DNA from: Candidatus Obscuribacterales bacterium
GTDB lineage: Bacteria > Cyanobacteriota > Vampirovibrionia > Obscuribacterales > Obscuribacteraceae
Direction: 5' to 3'
Assembly (NCBI GenBank): GCA_020050835.1
Contig: JAGVKB010000106.1
Location: forward strand, 1 to 63,992
Length of the DNA: 63,992 bases
Position numbers and translations under genes: made by a program. The notes below the pieces were generated by a model. The model saw only the letters and a list, made by a program, of their open reading frames with translations, was not told where the DNA came from and made no database searches. Below, piece by piece: positions 44,920-52,941 of the stretch. Every line of letters starts with the position of its first letter. Position 1 is the first letter of the stretch.

Positions 44920-44944
44920 AGGAGGCGCATTGACTGCGCCTTCT
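44920..44944 (+). terminator. Hairpin after the small ORF at 44839
   Basis: AGGAGGCGCA (44920-44929), loop TTGAC, TGCGCCTTCT (44935-44944): ten pairs with one G-T wobble. It starts one base after the stop of the small ORF. The following TGTGTGAATTT is only mildly T-rich, so strength as an intrinsic terminator is uncertain. Confidence 0.45.
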
Positions 44945-44975
44945 GTGTGAATTTAACTGACTCTCCAGCTCCCGT

Positions 44976-45440
44976 CTAACGCGGGCGCTTCGAAAGGAAG
45001 TCAAAATCCCAGCAAAGAAGATAGACAAACTGGATTGTTAAGAGCCCGATCAAAGGTGTGAGCAAAGCCGGGTTACACCAGTCCGGACGCCCGGCCCAAA
45101 CGTTCAAGCAGATCGCCAGATTAACGGCCAAGACCGGCAGAAGGCTTAAAAGGATGATTACGGAAAGCTGCCGCGTGGTAGCGGTAGTGCCAGCCCAATG
45201 CCACCGGAAGCCGTCCCACCAGAATGTGGGCGCGATTCTCCACCCGATACTGCGGGCCGGATAAAGGTAGCGTCCCCCTTTCAGCGGGACATAGTTTCTC
45301 TTGCAGCCGCTGCATTGAAAGGTTTCGGTCAGCCCAAAGGGCTCCATCATGCCGGACGTACAGCGGGGGCACGGATAGCTCTGATTGAGAGTGATGACTT
45401 GCTGTGTCAGGAAGACATGCTGAGGAGATGGATGGAACAT
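44976..45440 (-). CDS. Zinc-ribbon membrane protein of a cyanobacteria-like conserved family
   Basis: 154 residues from the ATG at 45440 (MFHPSPQHVFLTQQV). The frame runs back to 45710, but that part is repeat-derived and arginine-rich. Two CxxC knuckles (CPRCTSGMMEPFG and FQCSGCKRNYVPL) form a zinc ribbon at ~26-52. It is followed by GGRYLYPARSIGW and FWWDGFRWHWAGTTATTRQLS, then two hydrophobic helices and a CWDFDFLSKR end. From memory this looks like a small conserved hypothetical family of Cyanobacteria, which would support the proposed lineage. Function unknown; probably an inner-membrane protein with a cytoplasmic zinc ribbon. Confidence 0.75.
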   Translation of the reverse strand: MFHPSPQHVFLTQQVITLNQSYPCPRCTSGMMEPFGLTETFQCSGCKRNYVPLKGGRYLYPARSIGWRIAPTFWWDGFRWHWAGTTATTRQLSVIILLSLLPVLAVNLAICLNVWAGRPDWCNPALLTPLIGLLTIQFVYLLCWDFDFLSKRPR

Positions 45441-45586
45441 GAACAGATCCCGCTTTGAGAGAGTAGGAATTTGGTAAAGATGACGGTTTTGTGCTGACTG
45501 GCGTATAGAGCAACTACCCCGCCATTGGTTAATTACCCGGCGCAAACGTCTAACCATCAGCTGGAAGCTTAAATTTGTAAAATTTA

Positions 45587-45769
45587 ATGGAGGGCGAGCG
45601 GCACGAGCCCGGAGGGGAATCGCCGGATAGCGAAGTGGAGGCTTCCGAGGAGGAATCCGGAGTGAAGCGTAGAAAACGTACAGACGGCGAGCAAAGCGAG
45701 CCCGGAGCACTTAAAAATAAGGATCTCTCCGGCTCGCGCCAATTGCGCCAATTGCCAGCATTAGTTTGA
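45587..45769 (+). other. Repeat-rich intergenic stretch with a 60-codon open frame
   Basis: Between two minus-strand genes and overlapping the end of the dppA-like gene. It contains GGCGAGC-n4-CGAGCCCGGAG-type direct repeats at 45593-45613 and 45686-45707. The plus-strand frame encodes an acidic then basic peptide (MEGERHEPGGESPDSEVEAS...) with no ribosome-binding site. It is more likely repeat DNA than a gene. Confidence 0.4.
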
Positions 45770-46544
45770 AGAGCGCACAATAGTCATCATGGCTAAATTC
45801 CACTGTGCGGTCTGCCGTTCGCCTCACTTGAGGCAAGAGCTCCGCTCCATCAGCCATGGCTGGGTCAAACATGGTGATGCTCAGCGTCGACGGGCTGGGT
45901 GGGCGGTAGAGTCGCCAACCGTCTGGGTTTTTCAGCGTTTCGCAGGTCTTCGACCGCAGCCGCTCCAGTACCTCCTTTTGCGGAGAGGAAACCGCTGCGT
46001 AGCGCGAGATAGCTGTTTTGACAGGGACACAGGCGACCGGTCCGAGAAACTCGACAGCCTCATTGCAGGCCGCATCATCTCCTGTCACTAGCGCCACCGG
46101 AACGCCAAACCAGCCAGCGAGAGCAGCGTTTAACCCGGTCTCACCCACGGATTCCCCGTTCAATTTCACATCGAAGAAGACCTGAGATCTGTATGTGTGG
46201 CTTAATACGCCACGAGCAGTGCCAGCTCGGCTGTGGTATCCGACGAAACAGGCGGCGGCGATCTGCTGATCGACACCCGATACCATCGAATATGGCTTCT
46301 GCCAGCCGTTTAACAAGGTGGCTCCTTCATGCAGCAATTCTGCGCGCAAATTTCTCATATCATAATGCGAGTCATTGACCAGCACCGAAGTAGCACCAGC
46401 TGCAACCGCGCCGTCGACCACCGCATTTGTTTCTTGGTGCATAAGTACTACGGAACGCTCGTAGCCCGGCTCACCGGGCTGCACCTGGCTAGAGTGGACG
46501 ACCCCGTTAATGCCCTCGAGATCAACTGAAAGATATACGCGCAT
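45711..46544 (-). CDS. M55-family D-aminopeptidase (DppA-like)
   Basis: 277 residues from the ATG at 46544, which has AAGGGA upstream. This start puts the zinc ligands at the same numbers as in Bacillus DppA: Asp8 and Glu10 in SVDLEG, His60 in NDSHYDM, His104 in GYHS, plus a Glu in VGETG. LSHTYRS supplies the active-site His. The enzyme cleaves N-terminal D-amino acids from peptides, releasing D-Ala from peptidoglycan fragments. The last residues, GASRRDPYF, are encoded at the edge of a GC-rich repeat. There is no signal peptide, so it is cytoplasmic. It is apparently monocistronic. Confidence 0.92.
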   Translation of the reverse strand: MRVYLSVDLEGINGVVHSSQVQPGEPGYERSVVLMHQETNAVVDGAVAAGATSVLVNDSHYDMRNLRAELLHEGATLLNGWQKPYSMVSGVDQQIAAACFVGYHSRAGTARGVLSHTYRSQVFFDVKLNGESVGETGLNAALAGWFGVPVALVTGDDAACNEAVEFLGPVACVPVKTAISRYAAVSSPQKEVLERLRSKTCETLKNPDGWRLYRPPSPSTLSITMFDPAMADGAELLPQVRRTADRTVEFSHDDYCALFKLMLAIGAIGASRRDPYF

Positions 46545-46876
46545 CGCTTTTCCCTTATGTATGCTCTTGGTTAGCACTGTCTGCGGTTATTGTAGCCGTA
46601 TGGCAGCCGGGCTGAGTGGTGGTTCTGATCGACCCAGAGTTAAGCCTTTTCTGCAAGGCGAAGACCCATTTTACTGTTGTACGTATGCTTGCTCTCACCG
46701 AAGCCAAATCCATGTCGGGACTTGACCGCGGCAACGGTTGATAGCGCTGACAGCCGGGTAAGCAAGGGCTGGGGATTCGCCTCTTTGAGCTCAACAGTCT
46801 TTGTGCCCGTTTGATGCGATGCACTATCCGCGATACCGGAGGCGGTAAGCCGGTCGAGGAACGCGCCTTTCTCAAG
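46545..46876. other. 332-base intergenic region, no gene seen
   Basis: Between the dppA-like start and the stop of the kinase-like gene. TACAAT on the minus strand (46594-46589) is a possible -10 for the dppA-like gene, without a matching -35. A 135-codon minus-strand frame crosses the region but is arginine/serine-rich and runs into the kinase gene out of frame. Confidence 0.4.
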
Positions 46877-47845
46877 CTAATCGAATCTCGGCGACGCTTG
46901 GATAAGCGCTTCAGCGATCTCGTCAAAGGAATTGAAGCCGGGAATCTTTTCAATTTTGCCATCTGGCTGACGTTTTACTCGGACAGCTTTATAGAGAAAA
47001 TCTTCCATCTCCGCTGAAAGCTCAGGCTTAAGCTCGGTTGGCCGCGGCAGGCTGTAGATGGGGGATAGGAAGTAATATCCAACCTGTTCGTAAGAGCGCA
47101 CCCAGTCGAATAGCCCCGGAGCGATGTCCTCGATTGCCAGGGAATCGTCGACCTGAATCGAAAGAAGTGGATGAATACCCAATTCTGCCTCCCAAGCGAT
47201 TAGTCCGAAGGCTAAGATGTCGTCCGGCTCCATTTGAGGATAATAGGCAGGAGTCGTGATTGCCGCATTATCAAACAATCCTTCATCGCATTCGAGCGGA
47301 CCGAAGTATCCTGGATCCAATATCTTGACGCCGGACTCTCCGATCATAATATTTTCCGGCTTCAGATCGCCGTGATACTGAAAGGAGGAATTCTTCGCCA
47401 GGCGAGCCATTACGCGAGCGATTTCTACCAGCGTTGAATTTGACACTGAATGTGTCTGAATAAGTTCACCTAAGGTGTGCCCTTCCAGCAGCTCCATCTG
47501 GTAGTAGCCAAAGCCCTGCTCGGCAACCAATGTATCAATTCTGACCAGTGCGGCATCATTGGTTGCCCTGATCTTTTCTACTTGCGAGCTGAGTAAGGCG
47601 ACGGTGTCAGGGTGAACGCCAGATAGTCCGCCGGTGATTAGGCCGATCGCCTGGCTTGGTGCAGGCTCCACAATGTGAGAGATTTCAAGCGCGTCGCGCG
47701 ATTTGGCAACTTTGAAGGCTCTTTTCTTGCCGTCAGATAGGTTGGCGCCGCTATAAACCTGCGAGAATGCTCCTTCGCCAATTTGATCTTCGACCAAAAA
47801 GTCTCCAACACGCAGGCCAATCCAGCTCGTCTGCTGCTCGACCAT
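46877..47845 (-). CDS. Protein-kinase-like protein (Hanks type), DFG altered to DPG
   Basis: 322 residues. The Gly loop IGEGAFSQVY is at ~22-31 and AFKVAK carries the ATP-anchoring Lys (~45). The catalytic loop YHGDLKPENIMI keeps Asp, Lys and Asn. The metal-binding DFG appears as DPG (KILDPGYFG), and an APE-like TPAYYPQ follows. The substrate lobe is short. There is no membrane helix, PASTA or other sensor domain. With Asp retained, activity is possible, though DPG is unusual; it may be a regulated kinase or a pseudokinase. It is divergent from the cyclase-like gene at 48138, 292 bases away. Confidence 0.82.
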   Translation of the reverse strand: MVEQQTSWIGLRVGDFLVEDQIGEGAFSQVYSGANLSDGKKRAFKVAKSRDALEISHIVEPAPSQAIGLITGGLSGVHPDTVALLSSQVEKIRATNDAALVRIDTLVAEQGFGYYQMELLEGHTLGELIQTHSVSNSTLVEIARVMARLAKNSSFQYHGDLKPENIMIGESGVKILDPGYFGPLECDEGLFDNAAITTPAYYPQMEPDDILAFGLIAWEAELGIHPLLSIQVDDSLAIEDIAPGLFDWVRSYEQVGYYFLSPIYSLPRPTELKPELSAEMEDFLYKAVRVKRQPDGKIEKIPGFNSFDEIAEALIQASPRFD

Positions 47846-48137
47846 CAGTGCTCACCTCCGCTTGGCTTTTCGACCTTACTCTGGTAACTCAAATCTTCTG
47901 TCATTCTAGAGCCACTCCAGCTGTGCTCTTGCGCTGTGTGCAAAAAGGAGGGCTTGTGCCGATCATCGATTCATAGTATCTCATGTCTGGTGCACGCTTT
48001 CGTTTGGCTGAGTATCGCCAGTTCAATGTATCTATTGCCACTTTCGCTAAGAATGAATCGCTGCAACGAGCAATAATATAATTGGTGTTTCCGAAATCGC
48101 CTGTCTAAACTGCAGAGCTGTAAGCAAAGAGGTGCCT

Positions 48138-48791
48138 GTGCTATTCGAACGGCTGAATATTATTGATGTATCGGTATCAGTTCGGGAGGGAGCAGATCTC
48201 CTTCGCCTGGAGCCTCCATTCGAGACAACGGTCGCTGTAGTTTACGATCAGTTGCAGAAGCGCTCTGCGGATTCCTTTGCACCGGAGCAGCAGGAGGAGG
48301 AGGAGGAAGACGAACCGGAAAGCGCATTAACGCCATATGTCGGTCCCGCACTGGTGCTGGATATCGCGCCTTTCGAAGACGAGGAGATTACAGGGGCTAT
48401 TCTCGTCGAAGCGCTAAGGCCATTTTTTGAAGAAGCAAGAGAGATGGCTTTGAGACATAATGAACTGATGATTTTGCCCAAGCGTCTAATTGTCAAGACT
48501 CGGGCGGATAGGCGTCCGGATGCGGTTTACCCTTACTTCACCTTAGATGCCGTTGCTTACCTCTATGCCAATGATATTGCTCTGGTAGGCACCGATACTC
48601 CTTCAATCGGTTCCCTTTCGGACCCCGACCGTTCGGTAGAACAGTTCCTGGAAGAGAATCGCATCTCCTGGTTGGTGAATCTCGATCTGACCGCTGTTAC
48701 CGGACATACCCTTTACATGCTCAGTGCGGCTCCCATGAAAGTTCAAAATGCTCGTGTTTGTCCGGCTCGGGCAATTCTGTTTACTAATTAG
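48138..48791 (+). CDS. Cyclase/kynurenine-formamidase-like protein lacking the metal motif
   Basis: 217 residues from the GTG at 48138, with AGAGG six bases upstream; a GTG at 48132 adjoins it. The C-terminal half follows the cyclase family: VGPALVLDI, then DIALVGTDTPSIG, WLVNLDLTAVTGHTLYMLSAAPMKV and CPARAILF at the end. The catalytic HxGTHxDxPxH motif expected near residue 50 is missing, and that region instead holds an acidic run (QEEEEEDEPES). It therefore probably lacks the usual hydrolase activity and may be a binding protein. It is not in an operon. Confidence is moderate on family, low on function. Confidence 0.72.
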   Translation: MLFERLNIIDVSVSVREGADLLRLEPPFETTVAVVYDQLQKRSADSFAPEQQEEEEEDEPESALTPYVGPALVLDIAPFEDEEITGAILVEALRPFFEEAREMALRHNELMILPKRLIVKTRADRRPDAVYPYFTLDAVAYLYANDIALVGTDTPSIGSLSDPDRSVEQFLEENRISWLVNLDLTAVTGHTLYMLSAAPMKVQNARVCPARAILFTN

Positions 48792-48978
48792 CCGGTTCCG
48801 CTGCGCACCTGATTGGGACTTCCTCACCGGCTGTCAGCTGACGCTCCAGCAAGGCTGGATGCTGCCATTAATTTCGTATTTCTCACATGGACAGCGTCGA
48901 CTAGGATGATGACAATACTAAAGGTTCAAGCAACCTGAATATCGCTACTCTCTCTGGGCTGGAAAAACAGAGGAGTTC

Positions 48979-51900
48979 ATGCCGGACAGTCCTGAGCTAC
49001 AGTCTCAAACCGCAATTCAAGATTCAAATCGGCCTGACAGCTTAAATCTGTTGGATTTACAGATAAAGCGGCATCAACGAATAGAAAGTTCGCAAAGTGT
49101 TTTGGCCCGTGTAGTTAAGGACGCGAGCAGCCTGGCATGGCGGGGCGACGATCAATCGCTGGCATCGCTCGAAAAGTTGAAGACTGAAGTTGAACGGAGC
49201 ATCAAGACCGGCGACGCGAATCGCTTGAGAGCACTCGACAAGAAAGTGTTTGAAGCGATCAAGTCCGATCAGGAATCGCTCGGTTTGCGACGCGATATCA
49301 ATCAGTACGGAACCGGATTCCTGAAAACGATGTTCCTCTTCTCCAAGGGACCGGTCGGGGCAATTGGAACTGTTACTACCTACGGTTTCGATCAGATGCA
49401 CTCTAAGGATGCCGCCGGCACTCAGGTCGCTGACTTTTTCCTGGGCGGCTTGAAGGGCAGCGGGATGAAGCTTGCCTTTGAAAAGATTGGCGGGCCAGGT
49501 ATGGGTCATGTCAGCAAAGGGGCCTTGTTAGGCTTGAGCAATTCGGCGCTGGAAGTGGGCTTGACGCGGGAGTCTTTCCTCGACAGATCGACCGGAAGGT
49601 ACAGTTTGAGCGCCGGTATGGATAGAGTCGTTCAAACGACGACCGACTGGAAGGCGCGCGGTCAAGATCTGGCAGTATTCGCCATGGCCTCCGGCATGTT
49701 CGGATTGGCAAATCATGCCAGTCGCGGTGCGTTGGAGCAAAGCAAGCGCTTGAGCACGATGGCGATGGGAACTAGCTTTGGACTGGCTGGTGGTGGCTCG
49801 CACGAATTGATGCGACAGCGCGAAGCGGGAGAGAGTCTCGATCTCTGGAAGGTGACTAAACATAGCCTGATCCAGGGCGCTGTCGATACGGTCGCCTCCG
49901 CACCGGGAGCAGCTCAGGCACATCAGGCGTTTCGGCGGCAATCAGCGGCGCTCGAGCCGCGCCTAAACCTTGGATTGGCCAGTCCGCACACCTCGTCTCA
50001 ACGACTTTACGAGCGAGCGTTTGCGGGCGGAGAGCCTTCTAATTTAAGCTTCAGGCGTGAAGTGTCGACCGGTGATTTAGCGGCTGAGCTGCCCGCGACC
50101 GGTGCGGCTCCGGCAGAGCGGTTGGGCCGAGCGGGCTTTAAATACAAAGGGTACAGTCGGGAGTGGATGGAGTTTCATGTAGCCGCTACCGACGCTAAGT
50201 TGCCGTTTCGAGATTACGGTGACTTTCTTTATCGTGGTCAAGGGCTAGCCGAGCTGCCGATGCGGGTCATGAATGTCGCTGAGCTGGCCGGGACCAAGAT
50301 TGCTTTTGTTGATTATGAGGCGCGCAATTTTGCCCGCTTGGATGCACTCAGGTTCTTGCAGGCTCAGTCCGGTGAGATTGACTTGAGCAGATACGGTGGG
50401 CCAAGTAGAGCCAAACTGGAAACGTACATGAGGGAAAGCCAGGACCTCGACCGGCATCCGCTTGCCCGTCGCTTGAGTCCGCAAGAGGCTCTGCAGATTG
50501 TGCGCGAGTTGCCCGATGCGCGCATGATCAAACGGTTGATCGTTCTAGATAAGACCTACTGGGATCAGCCCTGGCGAAGACAAAACGGCGAGCCCAATGT
50601 AGTGGTCGTCGGCGAAGCAACTCCGGAAGGAGATGTGCGGTTGTTCCGTCCGCCTGCCGGTGCTGTTGCCCGCGATACCATCTTCCATGAATGGGCACAT
50701 TTGCTAAAATTCGCCAGACCGGTGGAGAGCAGATTGTTCGATTCAGTCGGTAAGCTGGAAAAAATTCGTTCCATGAGCCCTGCCGATGCCACCATCAACA
50801 ATGCTGAGACGTGGGCTGTCATTATTGGAGAAGGGCTGCTCAACCGGAGCTTCGCTGTCTCAGTCAGCACTGCACATGCCAATCCGATTCGTGCCAGTCT
50901 TGGCGCAAGCGCATTAAAGGCGGTTCTAGATGGTCTGCCGGCAGATCAGCGGGGAGTTCTGCACGATCAGCATCTGGCGCTGACGAAATACATCGACGGT
51001 TATGTCAAGCCGCAAGCGCAACAACGCCTGGTGGAGATTCTGGAAGGTTCTCATTCTGCCGCCGGCATCCAAGCCGCTGAGCTGCTCGGCGCGCTCGGAA
51101 ATGAGTCGCACATTGCCATATTGGAGCGGGCTGCAGCAGAAGCCGGCCGGAGAGATTTTGCGGATGCAGCCAAAAACGCGGCTAGAGCGATCAGCGACCG
51201 CCTGAAGCTGGCTGGAACGGATGACACTACCCTTGGTGCAAAGCCGAATGATATCGCTGCCGCCGAGTTGCGTGCAGAAAGGGGCCCAGCCCTTAGAAGA
51301 GAGGTGGATGAACCGGAGCAAGGCGGTGAAGCAGCGCGTCCGCTGGAAGCCGAGCCGCTTGGCGATGCCCGGGTCAGGCGCAAACGGGAGACAGCTGTCA
51401 ACATCGTGGAACAGTTGCAGAAAGCCGGACATTTAGCGGTGTTTGCCGGGGGCAGCGTGCGTGACGAGTTGATCGGCAAAACTCCAAAAGACTTTGATGT
51501 GGCGACTTCGGCCAGCCCCGAGCAGATTGAGCAGCTTTTCCGCAGGACCATTCCGGTTGGTAAATCGCATGGCGTGATCAGAGTAATGCTTGACGATATT
51601 ACAACCGAAGTATCTACTTTCCGTACCGATGGCACCGGCACAGGTGGCCGCAGACCAGATTCGGAGAGCCTACATACCGAGCCGACGGTCGAATCATTGC
51701 GAAAGGATGCTGCCCGTCGAGATCTAACGATGAACGCCATGTTCAAAGATCCGATCACCGGAGAGGTTTACGACTTCTTCGGTGGGCAGGAAGATTTGCA
51801 ACGGGGCATTATTCGCGCTGTCGGCAATCCCGAGCATCGTATCTTCGAGGACAGATTGCGGATGCTCCGTGCAATCCGCTTTGCTGCCGACTTCGGTTAC

Positions 51901-52821
51901 GCTCTAGATCCCGGTCTTGAGGCGGCGATCGTAAAACATGCGCCGAAAATCAATGGAGCAGCCCGCACCGCCGAGCTGGCAAGAGTTGTTGACATGTTGC
52001 CCAATCTGGAAAAGCCGATTTCCGGAGAACGCATCCATGAAGAGCTCTACAAGATACTCCAGAGCAAAAATGTCTTGATCGGGCTCGACGGGCTCATGAG
52101 GACAGGCTTGATGAAGCAGATCTTGCCGGAAGTGGCCGAGATGAATTCGGCGCGCGGAGAACAGGATCGCTCTGGCCATCCCGAAGGCAACGCCTGGGTT
52201 CATACACGCTTGGTGGCGGAGATACTCAATAAGCGTGGACTCTCGGCGGAGGTAATTATGGCCGGACTTCTCCACGACATTGGTAAGCCGGACACTCAGG
52301 TCAGAGGTGCTGACGGTCGGATCAGCAATCACAATCATGATGAAGTCGGAGCAGGTATGATCAAGCCGATCGCCCGACGACTGAAGTTCTCGGCCGACGA
52401 AGCTGATCGCATCACTCATCTAGTGCGCATGCATATGAGAATGCACAGTGGACCAGAGATGAGAGAGTCTAAGCTCAACAAGCTACTGGGCGACAAATAC
52501 ATTCAGGACCTGATCGAATTGCAGCACGCCGATGCCGTAGGCACCGGCAGAGCAAACCGAAACGAGAGCTCGCTGCGAGACTTTTATCTGCAGAATCTCG
52601 CAAGACTGACGGTTAAGGTGCCTGAATCACAGAAAGTCGGTGCGGGGCGTCTGGTGGATGGGCGCATGCTGATCGAGCTCGGTCATGCACCCGGACCCAA
52701 ATTTACCGAAATGTTGAAGGAAGCATATGAAGCTCAGTTGGAAGGAGCATTTGGTTCGGCCGAGACCGGACGGCAATGGGCGGTTCGGCGATTCGGTGAG
52801 GCCGGCGGTGCCGCTCCCTAG
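48979..52821 (+). CDS. Giant fusion: shared N-terminal module, HEWAH metallopeptidase-like module, CCA-adding-enzyme head and HD domain
   Basis: 1280 residues with GAGGAG just before the ATG. Residues ~20-315: the shared module (LLDLQIKRHQRIESSQSVL, GTGFLKTMFLFSKGP, FDQ, MAMGTSFGLAGGGSHELMRQREAGE). Residues ~395-660: metallopeptidase-like module with HEWAH at 570-574 and ETWAV (Glu610), the likely gluzincin third ligand. Residues ~675-740: HEAT-like helices. Residues ~815-1010: class II tRNA nucleotidyltransferase/poly(A) polymerase head with GGSVRDELIG, metal-binding DFD, EVSTFRTDG, RRDLTMNAM and EDRLRMLRAIRFA, all intact. Residues ~1095-1230: HD domain (LLHDIGKP). The enzyme part would add nucleotides to RNA 3' ends. 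Canonical CCA enzymes lack the first 800 residues. Tandem with a paralogue at 52942. Confidence 0.88.
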   Translation: MPDSPELQSQTAIQDSNRPDSLNLLDLQIKRHQRIESSQSVLARVVKDASSLAWRGDDQSLASLEKLKTEVERSIKTGDANRLRALDKKVFEAIKSDQESLGLRRDINQYGTGFLKTMFLFSKGPVGAIGTVTTYGFDQMHSKDAAGTQVADFFLGGLKGSGMKLAFEKIGGPGMGHVSKGALLGLSNSALEVGLTRESFLDRSTGRYSLSAGMDRVVQTTTDWKARGQDLAVFAMASGMFGLANHASRGALEQSKRLSTMAMGTSFGLAGGGSHELMRQREAGESLDLWKVTKHSLIQGAVDTVASAPGAAQAHQAFRRQSAALEPRLNLGLASPHTSSQRLYERAFAGGEPSNLSFRREVSTGDLAAELPATGAAPAERLGRAGFKYKGYSREWMEFHVAATDAKLPFRDYGDFLYRGQGLAELPMRVMNVAELAGTKIAFVDYEARNFARLDALRFLQAQSGEIDLSRYGGPSRAKLETYMRESQDLDRHPLARRLSPQEALQIVRELPDARMIKRLIVLDKTYWDQPWRRQNGEPNVVVVGEATPEGDVRLFRPPAGAVARDTIFHEWAHLLKFARPVESRLFDSVGKLEKIRSMSPADATINNAETWAVIIGEGLLNRSFAVSVSTAHANPIRASLGASALKAVLDGLPADQRGVLHDQHLALTKYIDGYVKPQAQQRLVEILEGSHSAAGIQAAELLGALGNESHIAILERAAAEAGRRDFADAAKNAARAISDRLKLAGTDDTTLGAKPNDIAAAELRAERGPALRREVDEPEQGGEAARPLEAEPLGDARVRRKRETAVNIVEQLQKAGHLAVFAGGSVRDELIGKTPKDFDVATSASPEQIEQLFRRTIPVGKSHGVIRVMLDDITTEVSTFRTDGTGTGGRRPDSESLHTEPTVESLRKDAARRDLTMNAMFKDPITGEVYDFFGGQEDLQRGIIRAVGNPEHRIFEDRLRMLRAIRFAADFGYALDPGLEAAIVKHAPKINGAARTAELARVVDMLPNLEKPISGERIHEELYKILQSKNVLIGLDGLMRTGLMKQILPEVAEMNSARGEQDRSGHPEGNAWVHTRLVAEILNKRGLSAEVIMAGLLHDIGKPDTQVRGADGRISNHNHDEVGAGMIKPIARRLKFSADEADRITHLVRMHMRMHSGPEMRESKLNKLLGDKYIQDLIELQHADAVGTGRANRNESSLRDFYLQNLARLTVKVPESQKVGAGRLVDGRMLIELGHAPGPKFTEMLKEAYEAQLEGAFGSAETGRQWAVRRFGEAGGAAP

Positions 52822-52941
52822 AAACCGTCGTTCGTACTTTCCACATTTACATCGGGAGCTTCAGAAAAGACAATAGAAGCCCCCTTCAAATCACATTCGT
52901 CGTTCTCCTATTTCCGGGCTGGAAATTGAGGGATCCCTTTC

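Noticed and set aside
46555-46962. 135-codon minus-strand frame between the kinase-like and dppA-like genes
   Set aside because: Arg/Ser-rich composition, no ribosome-binding site, and overlap with the kinase gene in another frame.
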